Shown here in pieces: positions 22,718 through 35,028 of a DNA stretch of 64,000 nucleotides (the first letter of the stretch is position 1; each line of letters opens with the position of its first letter). The notes below the pieces were generated by a model. That model had not been told where the DNA came from. It saw only the letters and a program-made list of their open reading frames with translations, and did not search any database. Made by a program: the position numbers and the translations under genes. The DNA lies in the NCBI RefSeq assembly GCF_008831285.2, contig NC_045142.1:14511354-14575353 (forward strand). The letters are read 5' to 3'. The stretch is from Nymphaea colorata. Lineage: Eukaryota > Streptophyta > Magnoliopsida > Nymphaeales > Nymphaeaceae.

Positions 22718-23449
22718 TATTAAATAAACCCATTCAAACGTTGCAACACCAAATTCAAGAGCAATCAGCTCTAATGATATTAAAGGAAATTATCCAGACC
22801 TTGCAACGTCAAATTCAAAAGGAAACAGCTATGATGATATTGAAAGCAATCATTCAAATGTTGCAATGTCCAATTCAAGAAGAACCAACTATGAAGTCGA
22901 TGAAAGGTCAATGTCTCACAGCTATGGCAATATTAAAGAAAATCATTCAACCCACAGCTATGGCGATATTAAAGGAAAACATTCAAACATTGCAACGTCT
23001 CACTTAAATGCAAACGTCGACAGCTGTAAGGAAAGAGCAACGTCTCACTTAAATGCAAACAGCAAAAGGGAAAATGCAACGTCCCACTCAGCTTCCTCCA
23101 GTGCAACGTCATTCACTTATGACATCAACAACAGCAAATGGAAAGTGTAAATCCAACGATCAAATAAATCTTGGTCTCGCTCACGTTTCTCAAACTGAAG
23201 CGTTAGGAGGAGAAGAAAGAAAGATCATAATAATTTTGATCTGGAACGTTAGAGAGAAAAGATTCTGATAGAATCAGTTTCACGATGACTCCTGTTGCCT
23301 TATATATTGTATTGATAGACAAGAAACATAATAAGAGAAAAACTGCAAGAAAGCCTTTCCTGGTGTGCACGTAGGTTCCTTTGAACCGAACCACGTAAAA
23401 CCTTGTCTTCTTTCTTCTTGCCTCTCTCTCTTGTTTGATTTTCTCTTTA
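22718..23449 (+). mobile_element. 5' LTR of nested copia, TA...TA type
   Basis: The LTR starts TATTAAATAAAC and ends TTTTCTCTTTA, immediately followed by the primer-binding site. The 3' copy (27702-28446) has the same ends, so the usual TG...CA is replaced by TA...TA. The first ~300 bp are built of imperfect subrepeats containing ATTCAAACGTTGCAACGTC and ATGGCGATATTAAAGGAAA. The copies differ by scattered substitutions and small indels (732 against 745 bp). Confidence 0.82.
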
Positions 23450-23462
23450 TGGCATTATAGCC
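23450..23462 (+). promoter_or_regulatory. primer-binding site of nested copia
   Basis: TGGCATTATAGCC matches 10 of 13 bases of the initiator-Met tRNA primer site TGGTATCAGAGCC and abuts the LTR end. The mismatches are consistent with age. Confidence 0.65.
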
Positions 23463-23472
23463 ATTGGTGACC

Positions 23473-26400
23473 ATGGCACCTTCCTCTTCAACAACTTCAT
23501 CAACCAGTTTGTTCTACCCTTATCCAATGAATTTGAACGTGTTCAATTTTGTCTCCCTGAAGCTAACGCACACCAATTTTTTTGTTGTGGAAGGCGCAAA
23601 TTTTAGCTATCATAGAAAGCCAAGACATGGAGGGCTTTATGACTGGTTCGACCCCTGCCCCACTGAGCAATATTATTGATCATGTTGATCCGCAACAGTT
23701 GATCTCCAATCCTAAGTTTGAATCATGGCGTCGATCCGATCGTCTTATAAAAAGGATGGATTATCGGTATGTTATCTGAAAGCGTCCTTGGATTAGTTGT
23801 TGGACTTAGCTCTTCTCAAGAGATTTGGTCCACTCTTGTTGATGCTTTTGCCTAAGAATCCCAAGAACAGGGATTTCATCTTACTTACATGCTTACAACA
23901 TGTAAAAAGGGTGATGATGCCCTTGAAGTCTATGTTGCCAAGTTCAAAGCCATATGTGACGACTTGGCTACTTTAGGAAAATCTGTTGGAGAAAAAGAAA
24001 AATCCTTCTGACTTATCCAAGGATTAGGAAAAGGCTACGAGCCCTTCGTTATGGCTATCCTCAAGCCACCGGTACCCTCTTACAAAGAACTAGTCTCCCT
24101 ATTGCAAAGTCTAGAAGTGAGAAACAATTTCCTCAATCCTGATACCTCGCCTCAAGTTGCCTTCTACGCTCAACGTGAAGGTGGCCAAAACAGATATTGG
24201 GGCACTTATCATAACTTGTGAGGAAGAGGATGGCACAATAGAGGAGGACGTGGAGGGGGATTCAACAATTTTAATCCCTCTCATGGAGGAGGCTACGATT
24301 CAAATCATACAAATCCTCCTCAAACACCAAAAATCGATGGTGCACCCAACTCTTCTAAAGGTATCATATGTCAAATCTGCAACAAAAGGAATCATTCGGC
24401 GATGAAGTGTTAGAATCGATTTAATCATTCCTTCATAGCAAAAGATGCCACTCAAGCCCTCCCAGCTCTCACTACCAATGACTCGCATGATTCCGGCTGG
24501 CTGGTTGATACTGGAGCTACAATGCATATGATAGGAGATGCAGGTAAACTTAAGAATATCTCTCTTATTTTGGCTCCGATATAGTTATTGTTGGGAACGA
24601 GTAGCGTATCCCAATCTCTCACATTGGACAAGCTGATATATCTCCAAATCTTTCTCTTAAGGATGTTCTTTATGTTTCATGTCTCACTAAAGATCTCATT
24701 TCTGTTAGCAAATTGACTAACGATTTTTCATATGATTTTGAATTCACCTTCAACCAATGCATTCTAAAAGACAGGAGGATGGGCAGAATAATGGCAACAG
24801 GGACTGAACATGGTGGACTTTATGCAGTAAATAATGGCAGCGATCATAAGGCCTTCTTTTCTTCTAGATTCCATTGGGTGACGGAGGAATCTTGGCACGC
24901 ACGTTTAGGACATCCTCAGTCTAATGTTCTCTCTTTTCTAAAAAATCAGAAATATATTGATGTTTTACCTAATGGTTCTCTTTCAGTTTGTGCTAGTTGT
25001 CAAATGGGAAAATCTTGCAAACTATCTTTTATTGAGAAAGATGATATTATTTATTTACCACTGGAAAAAATTCACAGTGATCTATGGGGACCGGCTCCTA
25101 TTTTATCTAGAGAGGATATCGGTTTTATGCTATATTTGTTGATGAAACTAGCCATTTTACATGGTTTTACCCACTAAGACATAACTTTGAATTCTTTGAT
25201 GCATTTGTTCATTTTCAGAAAATGGCTGAGTGCCAATTTGACAGATAGATAAAATTTGTTCAAAGTGATGGAGGAGGCGAATACACTAGTTCTCACTTCA
25301 TAGCATATCTTGACAACCTTGGAATTAAACGACAATACTCCTGCCCCAAAATGCCTAAGCAAGATGGCAAAGCAGAGCGCAAACATCGTTCTATCACTGA
25401 ATCGGGTCTCACATTACTTTTCCATTCAAATGCTCCAAAGAGTTTTTGGGCTGACGCTTTTTCTGCTGCTGTTTTCCTCATGAATAGGCTTCCCACTACA
25501 ATGTTATCTATGCAGTTGCCTTTCTCTATGATATTTAAAAGGATTCCTGACTATTCCAACATGAGCATTTTTGGCAGCTGGTGTTTTCCTTATTTGAGAG
25601 GATATGCTCGCAACAAGTTTGACCCTAAATCTGTTCCATGTGTCTTCATTGGATATAGCACATTACACAAGGGTTATAAATGCTTCGAACCGAATTCCAT
25701 ATGTGTATACATATCAAGGCATGTCGCATTTGATGAAAATTTGTTTCCTTTCAAACATCTGTCTTCTCTGTACAAGGACGATGTCATGGATAGTGATTTT
25801 ACATCCTTTATTGATATCGACACTACAAGTGATGGAATCATGCCGAATTCCGTGCACCTTGAATCTTGTCCCAACCCTACACCAGATCCTCGTCTAAACA
25901 TCTATGATGATCTCCAGCAAGACGTGTCACTTGTTAGACATCTTGATACTAATAGTACTACAGCTGATCCACCTGACTCACATGATCCAACGCCCACCTC
26001 TCTATCAAATATACATTGTTAAGAAACTATTGGTATCACAAATCCTCCATCGACCTCTATGGAAACCCAAGTGGTGGTAACTCGAACCATGACAACTAGA
26101 GCTATGGCTAGAATTCATAAACCTAATCCTAAGTATGCCAATGTTCATATAGTTTATTCCAATATTCTCAAAGAGCCCAAAAGAGTGCAACAAGCCCTAA
26201 GGCATGATGGATGGAGAGCGGCCATGGAAGAAGAAATGAGTGCGTTAAGATCAAATAATACTTGAGATTTAGTTCCAAGAGACCCATCCATGAACGTCGT
26301 TGGATCAAAATGGTTTTTCAAATCCAAACTCAAAGCTGATGAAAGTCTTGATCGATTAAAGGCTCATTTGGTTGCCCGAGGCTTCACTCAAGTAGAAAGA

Positions 26401-27690
26401 ATCGATTATCAAGAGACTTTCTCTCCTGTCATCCGACCAACTACTATACGGCTTGTACTTTCTATTGCTACTGTCTTCAATTGGAGCATCAAACAATTAG
26501 ATGTTAATGCCTTCCTCCATGGATCTCTTCATGAAATAGTTTATATGTCTCAACCTTCGGGTTTTGAAGATTCTCTTCTACCGCATCATGTTTGCCGTCT
26601 TTGAAAGGCATTATATGGACTCAAGCAGGCATCTAGAGCTTGGTTTCAATGACTAAGTGATTTTCTTTTCACTTATGGTTTTCAGAGTTGCTATTCCGAT
26701 CCATCTATGTTTGTATTTCATGACAACAACCATTGTCTTATTCTCTTAGTTTACGTTGATGATATGGTTCTTACAGGCAGCTCCTCCAACTTGATTCAAA
26801 ACTTCATCTCCAAGCTTGAAGTCGAATTTCCAATGAAAAATATGGTGCAGCTAAGTTACTTCCTTGGGATCGAAGTCTTGCACACTCGCGATGGGCTTTT
26901 TCTCAATCAAACAAAGTATGCTCATGATATTTTGGAGCGAGCACAAATGCTTGATTGTAAACCTATGGCCACTACTATGGCAGGAAACTAGATCAGCTGG
27001 ATACTACTCCTTTTTCAGATCCAACCCTTTATCGGGCATAGTTGGAGCATTACAATATTTAACGATCACTAGACCAGAGATATCTTTTTTAGTGAATTTT
27101 ATCAGTCAATTTACGCAACGCACAACTCAAGCCCATTTCAAAATTGCCAAGCGTATTCTCTAATATATCAAAGGAACCTCTAATTATGGCATTCACATTC
27201 TTTCCCAAAGCACCATGGATCTTTATGCTTTCTCCGATGCGGATTGGGCTGGATCTCATCTCATTAGAAGATCCACGACAGGGTATTGTACTTTTCTAGG
27301 AGCCAATTGTCTCTCCTAGAGTGCAAAGAAGCAATCTACCGTTGTTTGATCCAGCGCCGAAGCAAAATATTGCTCTATGGCATCGACAACTGTAGAATTG
27401 ACTTGGCTCCTTCAAGCTCTTCAAGATATTGGCATTAGAATTGACAAAGCGCCTATCCTTCATTGTGACAATATCAGCGCACTTTATCTAGCCAAAAATC
27501 TTGTTCCCCACAATCGGTCAAAACACGTTCAATTGATTATCATTATGTGTGAGAAATGACCACTTCAGGATGCCTGATCACTAGATACGTCAATTTTTCT
27601 TGCCAAATTGCTGACATATTGACTAAAGCCTTAGGGAAACATCGATTTTTTGGCTTTCGAGACAAACTCAATGTCATCTGCCTTTTTTGT
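23473..27690 (+). pseudogene. copia gag-pol polyprotein, multiply broken
   Basis: ATG at 23473 (MAPSSSTTSSTS) starts gag. A zinc knuckle CQICNKRNHSAMKC lies at ~24370-24410 and the protease WLVDTGATMHM at ~24500. The integrase His/Cys zone follows (WHARLGHPQS, CASCQMGKSC, 24890-25020). The core has HSDLWGPAP and FVQSDGGGEYTS, but the downstream Glu region reads DGKAERKHR. RT has [34 protein letters not shown] and LVYVDDMVLTGSSSN near 26750. RNase H (AFSDADWAGS, 27230-27560) closes the protein. At least eight stops or frameshifts inactivate it. The order protease-integrase-RT-RNase H is Ty1/copia; the RT resembles the Ale/Retrofit group, which I infer only from general look. Confidence 0.85.
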
Positions 27691-27701
27691 TTTAGGGGGA
27701 G
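27691..27701 (+). promoter_or_regulatory. polypurine tract of nested copia
   Basis: TTTAGGGGGAG lies directly before the 3' LTR start TATTAAAG. Its position confirms that the LTR starts with TA rather than TG. Confidence 0.75.
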
Positions 27702-28446
27702 TATTAAAGAAACTCATTCAAACGTTGCAACGCCAAATTTAAGAGAAATAAGCTCAAGCGATATTAAAGGAAATTATCTAGACCTTGCAACGTCAAATTC
27801 AAAAGGAAACAACTAGGATGATATTGAAAGCAATCATTCAAATGTTGCAACGTCCAATTCAAGAAGAACCAATTGTGATGTCGATGAAAGGGCAATGTCT
27901 CACAACTATGGCAATATTAAAGAAAATCATTCAACCCACAGCTATGGCGATATTGAAGGAAAACATTCAAACATTGCAACGCCAAATTCAAGAGGAACCA
28001 GCTATGTCGTCGACAGCTGTAAGGAAAGAGCAACGTCTCACTTAAATGCAAACATCAAAAAGGAAAATGCAACGTCCCACTCAGCTTCCTCCAGCGCAAC
28101 GTCATTCAATTATGACATCAACAATAGCAAATGAAAATTGTAAATCCAACGATCAAATAAATCCTGGTCTAGCTTACGTTTCTCAAACTAAAGCGTTAGG
28201 AGGAGAAGAAAGAAAGAAAGATCATAATGAATCTGATCTGGAATGGTAGAGAGAAAAGATTCTGATAAAATCAGTTTCACGATGACTCCTGCTGCCTTAT
28301 ATATTGTATTAATAGACAAGAAACATAATAAGAGAAAAACAACTAGAAAGCCTTTCCTGGTGTGGACGTAGGTTCCTTTGAAGTGAACCACGTAAAACCT
28401 TGTCTTCTTTCTTCTTGCCTCTTTCTCTTGTTTATTTTTCTCTTTA
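27702..28446 (+). mobile_element. 3' LTR of nested copia, TA...TA type
   Basis: Starts TATTAAAGAAAC, ends TTTTTCTCTTTA, and is followed by TGTAT. It carries the same U3 subrepeat array as the 5' LTR (about 27715-28000), with one unit arrangement slightly different, and the shared downstream block CTTCTTTCTTCTTGCCTCT. Together the LTRs bound a 5729-bp element. Confidence 0.82.
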
Positions 28447-28451
28447 TGTAT

Positions 28452-28740
28452 TTCTTTGTCTTTTGCCTTCCTTGGTAGGCTTTTTCTTTCTTTTTAGCTT
28501 CTCTTCCAAACTTTCATTGGTGATAGAGCTAGGTGAACTGCTTTCTTCTACAATTTTTTTTCCTTTCTTGCTTTTCTTGGTTGTCTTTTTCTTCTTGAGC
28601 GGAAGCAATTCACACTTTTTCTCCTTACTGGTTGAGCCCAAATCTAGATGGTCTTCATCTTGATTCGTAGGTGAAGATTTGTTGTTTTTCTTGTTTCTTT
28701 TTTGTTTGTTCAGCTTTTCTGGTTTTGGAGTAACCATCAG
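28452..28740 (-). pseudogene. Lys-rich gag linker of the gypsy element, upstream half
   Basis: Minus strand from ~28737 reads MVTPKPEKLNKQKRNKKNNK and further Lys/Ser/Glu-rich sequence with no domain. The matching downstream half is at about 22600-22690 (KVKEVKGKKKKTKLELVKSS). The copia at 22718-28446 splits the two halves. The role is unknown; basic linkers between the N-terminal ORF and gag could bind nucleic acid. Confidence 0.55.
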
Positions 28741-28949
28741 GGCCTTTTGTTCTTCTTGCTCCTTTATAAATCACTCCATAAACAACCAGAACATATGATA
28801 GCCTTCCAGCTCAATTGTTGAGAAGCAAAGTGTTTTTCGCATAGGATTAGAAGATGAAGCCTCGTTCTATAGAGTCTACTTAGCTGGTGCTCTGATTTCA
28901 ACCATTTTGTTGGCTTTCAAGTATTCACCTTATGAAACAGGAGAATGAA

Positions 28950-30300
28950 GAGTCACTGGAGAGAAATAATGACAAAATAAATGTTCATATTGCATTAAGA
29001 GTTTTAAAAATTACATCCAAAGAAAACATTTAACAAAGATGACAATAATTGAAGAGGAAATAATGAGTACAAAGTTTACAACAAAAACTTTTAAAAAAGG
29101 ACCGATGGTAGTTGGTTGACATCCTACCACTCGACATATTCCTTCTTTACCACTAGGCTTATGAACCAAGTGTATGATATCTGTGTCTTCCACTCTTGTC
29201 GAGCTACTGCGAACAATGTCGTTCATCGAACTGATGTCGAATTTAGGAATAGCTCCAATTAGTGTACTCACAGAAACCATCTTCTGTCTTTGAGAGAATT
29301 ATCTTATGCATCTATTAGCACAATAATCAACTATGAAATAAGGGCCTAAGAATGTGGTACGACCATGGTAATGGTGAGTGTATCTAGGTGGATTCTGACG
29401 ATGATCATAATAATCTCAAATGATCTCTTTACCATCTAACTGCTCGATCAAATGCCGATATTGTTCCAAGACCATCAATATTCCATCAGTGTTTCTAAAT
29501 AGACTGGCTTGGGGTCCTGCGGGCTTCAGGAACCACAATTGTAAAGCATATGTGCATCCTTCTATGAAGTTGGCATCCCAATGGTGAAGCCGGTGAGTTC
29601 TTGTTAAAGGAAAGCCAAGATTTTAATTGCCACTGATAAGTGTCGGGTCCCGCTACCTATATCCAGAAAACTTGGGTGATATGAACATCTAGGAGGTCAG
29701 TTCTATTGGTGAAAAGAGTCATTCCCACTATGCAAAGCATCATATAATGTTTAATTTTTCCTATGACTTTTCGAGATAAGGTGGAAGGTTCAACACAAGC
29801 TCCAAATTCTTTATACAGATTTTTTAGGTTGATGCTTTGACTTTCGTGGTTTTCTACTAGGGGCCAAATTCTTCATCCCGTAAAGTTAGCTATAAGGTCA
29901 TTTGCATTAACCTTAGTTGGGTTTGTGAGGAACTAGTTCTCCAATGAGTCATTTGGGTCACAAGTTGGAGTAGGGAGGTCCAATATCTCAGCAAATTCAT
30001 CTACTAATATTGTCATTTCTCTCCATTGAAACCAAAAAGATGAGGTCATTGGTTTTCATTGCTCAGCATGCATGCACCAAATTCCCATCCACGGATTACA
30101 TTCTTCCAGCTGTGACTGTCTCTAAACCACATTCTTCAAAGTAATATGGAAACATATGAGAGAAGGTAGAATGCCAAGACTGATACCATTCAGGAGCCAA
30201 AGTTTTGTACTCAAGAGAAATATAAGTAGACTATTCGGGTCCATCCTCGAAGAAGATGTGATCATAAAGGAAGGTAACACCACGATGGAAAGAATACATC
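28950..30300 (-). pseudogene. extra ORF upstream of gag, plant-mobile-domain-like (broken)
   Basis: Minus-strand pieces read APEWYQSWHSTFSHMFPYYF near 30200 and REMTILVDEFAEILDLPTPT near 30020. Downstream come NFTG, RIWPLVENHESQSINLKNLY near 29850, CVEPSTLSRKVIGKIKHYMM near 29790, and a clean run MVSVSTLIGAIPKFDISSMN at 29280. The W..MTI.VDEFAEILDLP motif resembles the start of plant mobile domain (PMD)/DUF7745-type proteins, which occur both as host genes and inside transposons. An ORF before gag is known in Ogre-type Tat elements. Many stops interrupt it. The domain name is an inference from one motif and spacing; that the ORF exists and is decayed is seen directly. Confidence 0.42.
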
Positions 30301-30590
30301 TTGAATGATGACTCTAAAAGATAGAGATTAAATTAGTGGGAAAGATTGATAAAGCTGACAAGGATGATATGAGGTAGAGGTATATAATAAGGTTGTAAAT
30401 CATCACATAAGGTTTTATGCACATCCAACACTCTATATACTTCTATCATGTGAAACAATTTGAAGAAAAAGGGGTATAGAGACATAATTGTGATGACTTT
30501 GCATCACGATAATCCAATGCCAAGTTATGTTTATATACTTTAGCTAAATGACTTGGTACTAGCATAGATTCTTTTTTAGACAACTAAGGG

Positions 30591-31124
30591 TAAGTCACTT
30601 TAGTATTCTCTTAAGAGTTTAAGTAGGTTTGAGATTTTTCTCTAATTCGGTTACTACCTATTTAGAGCTCCATCTCATCTTACTTAAGTTTTTTTAGAGA
30701 GGTGTTTGTGATCATTCATGATGTTAAGTAAATGTTGATATATGAATGCATTGAACTTACATGGTTAGAAGGAAATCATTCATTCCTACCATATCATTTA
30801 TCTAAAAGCTTTCCTACTATCATACACATCTAAGTTTCTCATTCTTATAATTGTCATAAGTATTTTTATGAAAGGAGAAAAAATTTTGAAAATGTTATGG
30901 GGTTGTGGACCATCAAGCATAATTCCAATATTGGGCCATTACTTGAATTATGGTCTTAGTGAAGTTGACAAATAAGAAATTAAAACTTTCAATCTTGGGA
31001 GAAAGATATCCAAAAGAATGGAAAAGAGAAAGTACTTTAATCTGGGATGAATAGGGGAAAAGAGAGAGAGAAAGATATTTTAAAATTACAAAATAAAATA
31101 TTTTTAAAAAGAAAAGAAGAGAGG

Positions 31125-31156
<32 letters not shown>

Positions 31157-31247
31157 TATATGAAAGCTTGTGAAAAGGAAGTATTAAATCGAATTTAGAG
31201 TGAGAAGAAGATTTTAGAAAGAGAGAGAAGAACAAGTTTTTAGTGAT

Positions 31248-31305
<58 letters not shown>

Positions 31306-33212
31306 TAAAAGAATATGTTCAATCATAAAGAGAGAAGGACAAAGAGAGATAGTTATGTACACATATACATATATGTCTTCATGAGAATTGAAATGAAGAT
31401 ATAACTTGAAAATATCCAACTTTGATTTTTCATGTAGGCCGGAAGAACTTGGGCTCATGCAGAGCTTAGGTTAAGTCTCCAAAGTCTCATTAAAGAAGTT
31501 CTTGCTTTGGAAAATTTTTAGAAAAACATGATTCCAAATATTTTTCTAGATAAACATAAACCATAATTATTTCGTTTATTACAAGAGAATTTATTTCTCC
31601 CACAATTAGGTATGGAAGAAAATCAGGAAACGTAATAAAGCACTTATCAGGGTTCCTAATCGGATGATTAAGAGAGAAACTAAATGTGAGAATAACATGA
31701 AGATGCATTCTAACAAGTATATATTCGTGAAGAGCTTTCCTGGATTGGGCAAATCCCAGCCTCGAAAAATCAACATAATAATGAAAAGATCCCAACCCAA
31801 ACACTCGTTCTCGTTGTAAATTTGATCATTAATTAAAAAAAATTAATACACCATGCATAAGCATCTTCTCAAGTTTAAACAATGAGTAAAGCAATATAAC
31901 AAGCATATTTTTGAAAATAAATGAAAAACTGGAATTTATTTTGCCTTGCTCATACTCCTGGTATACTCAAGAGTAGCTCTTGATTTCAGATAGGAAATCT
32001 TTAAAGCTTTATTGCTCAGCTATGGGAAGGTGGCAAGAGGAAATGAAAACAAGAGAGGGTCTACATACCTCAAATATAGATGATATGAGGAATGAAGCTC
32101 CAAGATGATGATCCTAAGGTCGCCTTGGGTGAAGTTCCAAGATTATAAAGGTGTTCCTCAAAAAGTTCTTCTTATGCTCCCTTGAAGAGCTTGAATTTGA
32201 AGAAGCTTGCACCCAAGGTTGGAGATGAAGAAGAGAAGAATAGAGAAATGGAAAGAAAGAGCTAAAGAAAACTCTAGATTTTCAAGTGAAAAAGTATTAG
32301 AGGTTCTCCAAGGGTTAGCTAATGCCCAAGAGAGAAGATTGTGGGGGTATTTATAAAAAGTTTTAGAGCCCAAACTCAAAATTTGAATTTTTTTAATTTA
32401 ACAAGATTTTCTTCGAATTTCTCGTATTCTTTTTAAAATTGGTTTTGACCAAGTGGGATTGGCCATTAGCCTTGCAAATACCCCTTTGGGGTGTGGGCAG
32501 GGCTAATGCCCACCCAATAGAGCCAAAATCACCCCAAGGAGCAGTTTTAGCATGAAAATGGGGCATGCACCGCACGCAAGCTCATCATGCGACGCGTGCC
32601 TGCATTAAAAAAACAAAACATAATAAATAAAATAAAATGAATAAATAAATAAACAAAGGGATGTTTATATAAGAAGCATAAAACCATTTTTTATTTAAAA
32701 TGTGTATAAAAATGGTTTTTTTTACAAATGGGTGGCCGACTCCATTTTGAGTGACTGTGGCCTCATTTTAAATCCAGATTGGGTTCAATTGGTCGCTGAC
32801 ACGTTCTAGTGAGTGGTTTAAGCTCAAAAACACATCTTGGCATGAAAATGAAACATAAAACAAAGGGAAGGTCTGTGCACGTGCAGGCGGCGCCCAATAG
32901 CATCAAATTTTGTTGTTTTGATCTCAGTTTTGGATTTTGAATTTGAAATTCTCGACTTGGATCTAAATTTGGGCTTTAGATCTAATTCAGATCTGAGAGT
33001 TGGATTTTAGATTTGAATTTCACGTTTAAAGTTAGGTTTTGAAGTTGAGTTTTGTATTTGGGTTTGGACATGGGTTTAGAGATTCACTTTGGATCGAATA
33101 GTCACGAACTTCTTTTGGGTCTAGAAATGGGAGTAAGGTCTAAAAATTTAAATCTAAATGACTGAGAATTTCATTTGGGTGAATCTTTTTGAAAAAAATT
33201 AGGGTCATAACA
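30591..33212 (-). mobile_element. 5' LTR of the Tat-like gypsy element, truncated
   Basis: On the minus strand it starts TGTTATGACCCTAATTT (33212). It aligns closely with the 3' LTR for most of its length but lacks the last ~360 bp (the equivalent of 12301-12664). At 30591 homology stops and element-internal sequence begins, so no primer-binding site is seen. It has the empty hAT site AGAGAGAA at 31329-31336 and TA runs at 31125-31144 and 31250-31302. No matching 5-bp TSD exists between the two outer flanks. Confidence 0.75.
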
Positions 33213-33765
33213 ACTGGGGTAGGCTAGCATAGTAGCATCTCAATCATAGAAATCCACTCGTTCTACATCTTTGATGAACTATATCTATCTTTAGACTTTT
33301 TTGAATGTCATAATTGCCACCCACACAAACCTAAAAAATAAAAAAGAAAATTGCTAAGCTCCTGATTAGCTATCATTGACAAGACATCAATGCCACCCAA
33401 GCAATTTCTATTTCTATTGCAAAACCATCATCATGTGGAATTACCTCGACCAAAAATACAATTACTTTCATTCTTTCATTGCCACACCCATGGGGCTATA
33501 CTTGTTGCTTCTATTACATGTTGGTATTCCATGCATGGATTTTCTACGGGCCTTCATATTTGTAATTTCTACAATCGTTTAAAATCATGGGGTTTTTAAG
33601 ATATGGAAGGTATTAGTTTGTGAGTTCAACTTCTTGGCCGTGCATTCAATGTCATCCAACAGACTTTGCAATGATTGTTTTTAGAACCCAGTGAATGCAT
33701 CTTCCTCCGTAACTTTTTTTAGATGATGTTCAACTACCTTACCAATAAAGAACTGAGTGCCCAAA
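33213..33765. other. spacer between two gypsy LTRs, no gene seen
   Basis: AT-rich sequence without a readable domain. The overlapping small frames at 33376-33599 have no family signature. Confidence 0.5.
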
Positions 33766-33948
33766 TGTTTGCATCTTAAAATTTATTTTAGTTTTTGAAG
33801 TGCTTCAAAAAAACAAGATTTTGTTTTGAAAAAAGAGAGAAAGAGACTTATCCATCAATACAAGGACTGGTCATTCTCGGAGTCTTTACTAGAGTAACTA
33901 ATCCAATGGCTATGCTTATTCTTGATGTATTTCGTTTTTACTTAAATA

Positions 33949-34168
33949 TAGACCTAGGCATCAAGTTGGGCCGATGTCTGAAACTTGAGCCCGACCCAGT
34001 TTGATTACAATAAAAAATTATTTTGAAATACAAAATAATTTTTTAAATATAAAAAATAGTTTTAAGAATAAAACATATATTATTAATAATAAAAATATTA
34101 TTTAAAAGTTATCGGGCCGGGCTGGGTACCGGGTACTCGTCGGTGGCCCAACTCGGTGCCCAGGTCTG
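33949..34168. mobile_element. hAT-type MITE, 8-bp TSD CTTAAATA
   Basis: The ends are TAGACCTAGGCATCAAGTTG and, on the opposite strand, CAGACCTGGGCACCGAGTTG. CTTAAATA flanks both sides (33941-33948 and 34169-34176). The interior is AT-rich with a GGGCCGGGCTGGG block near the right end. The 220-bp element is missing from the two other LTR copies. Confidence 0.88.
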
Positions 34169-35022
34169 CTTAAATATCTTCTTTATCCTAAATGTGGTAT
34201 GGTGTTTGAAAATAATGTTGAAGATTTGTATTTCAAACACTTTCAGATGAGAAAATTTTGAAGTATTATTTGACAAAATAAACTTTTTGATTTAAGAGAC
34301 TTGTGAATCAAGAAATCTTTGCAAATATTATTTAAAAATATTTGAAAACCAGTGTCGATATTTTGAAGATTTCTTTGGAATCAATTCAGTGTTTCCTTAA
34401 GATTTTAAGTTGATTTAGGATTTGCTTTAATTCGGTTACTACTTGGCTAGAGCTTCATCTTATCTTACTTAAGTTCTTTTAGAAAAGTGATTTTGATTAT
34501 TCATAAATTTCACAAGTGATTGTGAATGCATGAATGCATTGATTCTATATAACTGAAAATAAATTGTTTATTTCTATCATATCATTCATCTAAAAGCATT
34601 CATACTATCATATACATCTAAATTTTTTACATTTGTTTGTATATTTGTTATAAATATTCTTGTAAAAAAAGAAAAGATTTTAGAAGTGGGATGAAGTTGT
34701 AGACTATTAAGCATGATTTTAATATTGGGTCATTACTTGAGTTTTGGTCTTAATAAAATTGATAAATAAAAATTAAAATTTTAAGTCTTAGAAAAGTGAT
34801 ATTTGAATGAATGAAATAAAGAGAAAAGAAGAAATGAATTTAGAGAAAATTATATATGTATGTGTATGTACATACATATATGCACTTACATATGTGATCA
34901 TTTATAAAAATGATTTTAAGTCAAAAGAAATAGAGAGAAAAAGAAAGAGATTTTGTAAAGAAAGAAAGATTTTAAAAAGAGAGAGAGAGAGAAGAAGCAG
35001 ATTCTAGAGAGAGAGTGGAATA

Positions 35023-35028
<6 letters not shown>

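Noticed and set aside
31104-31322. Frames rich in Tyr-Ile repeats
   Set aside because: They translate TA microsatellites.
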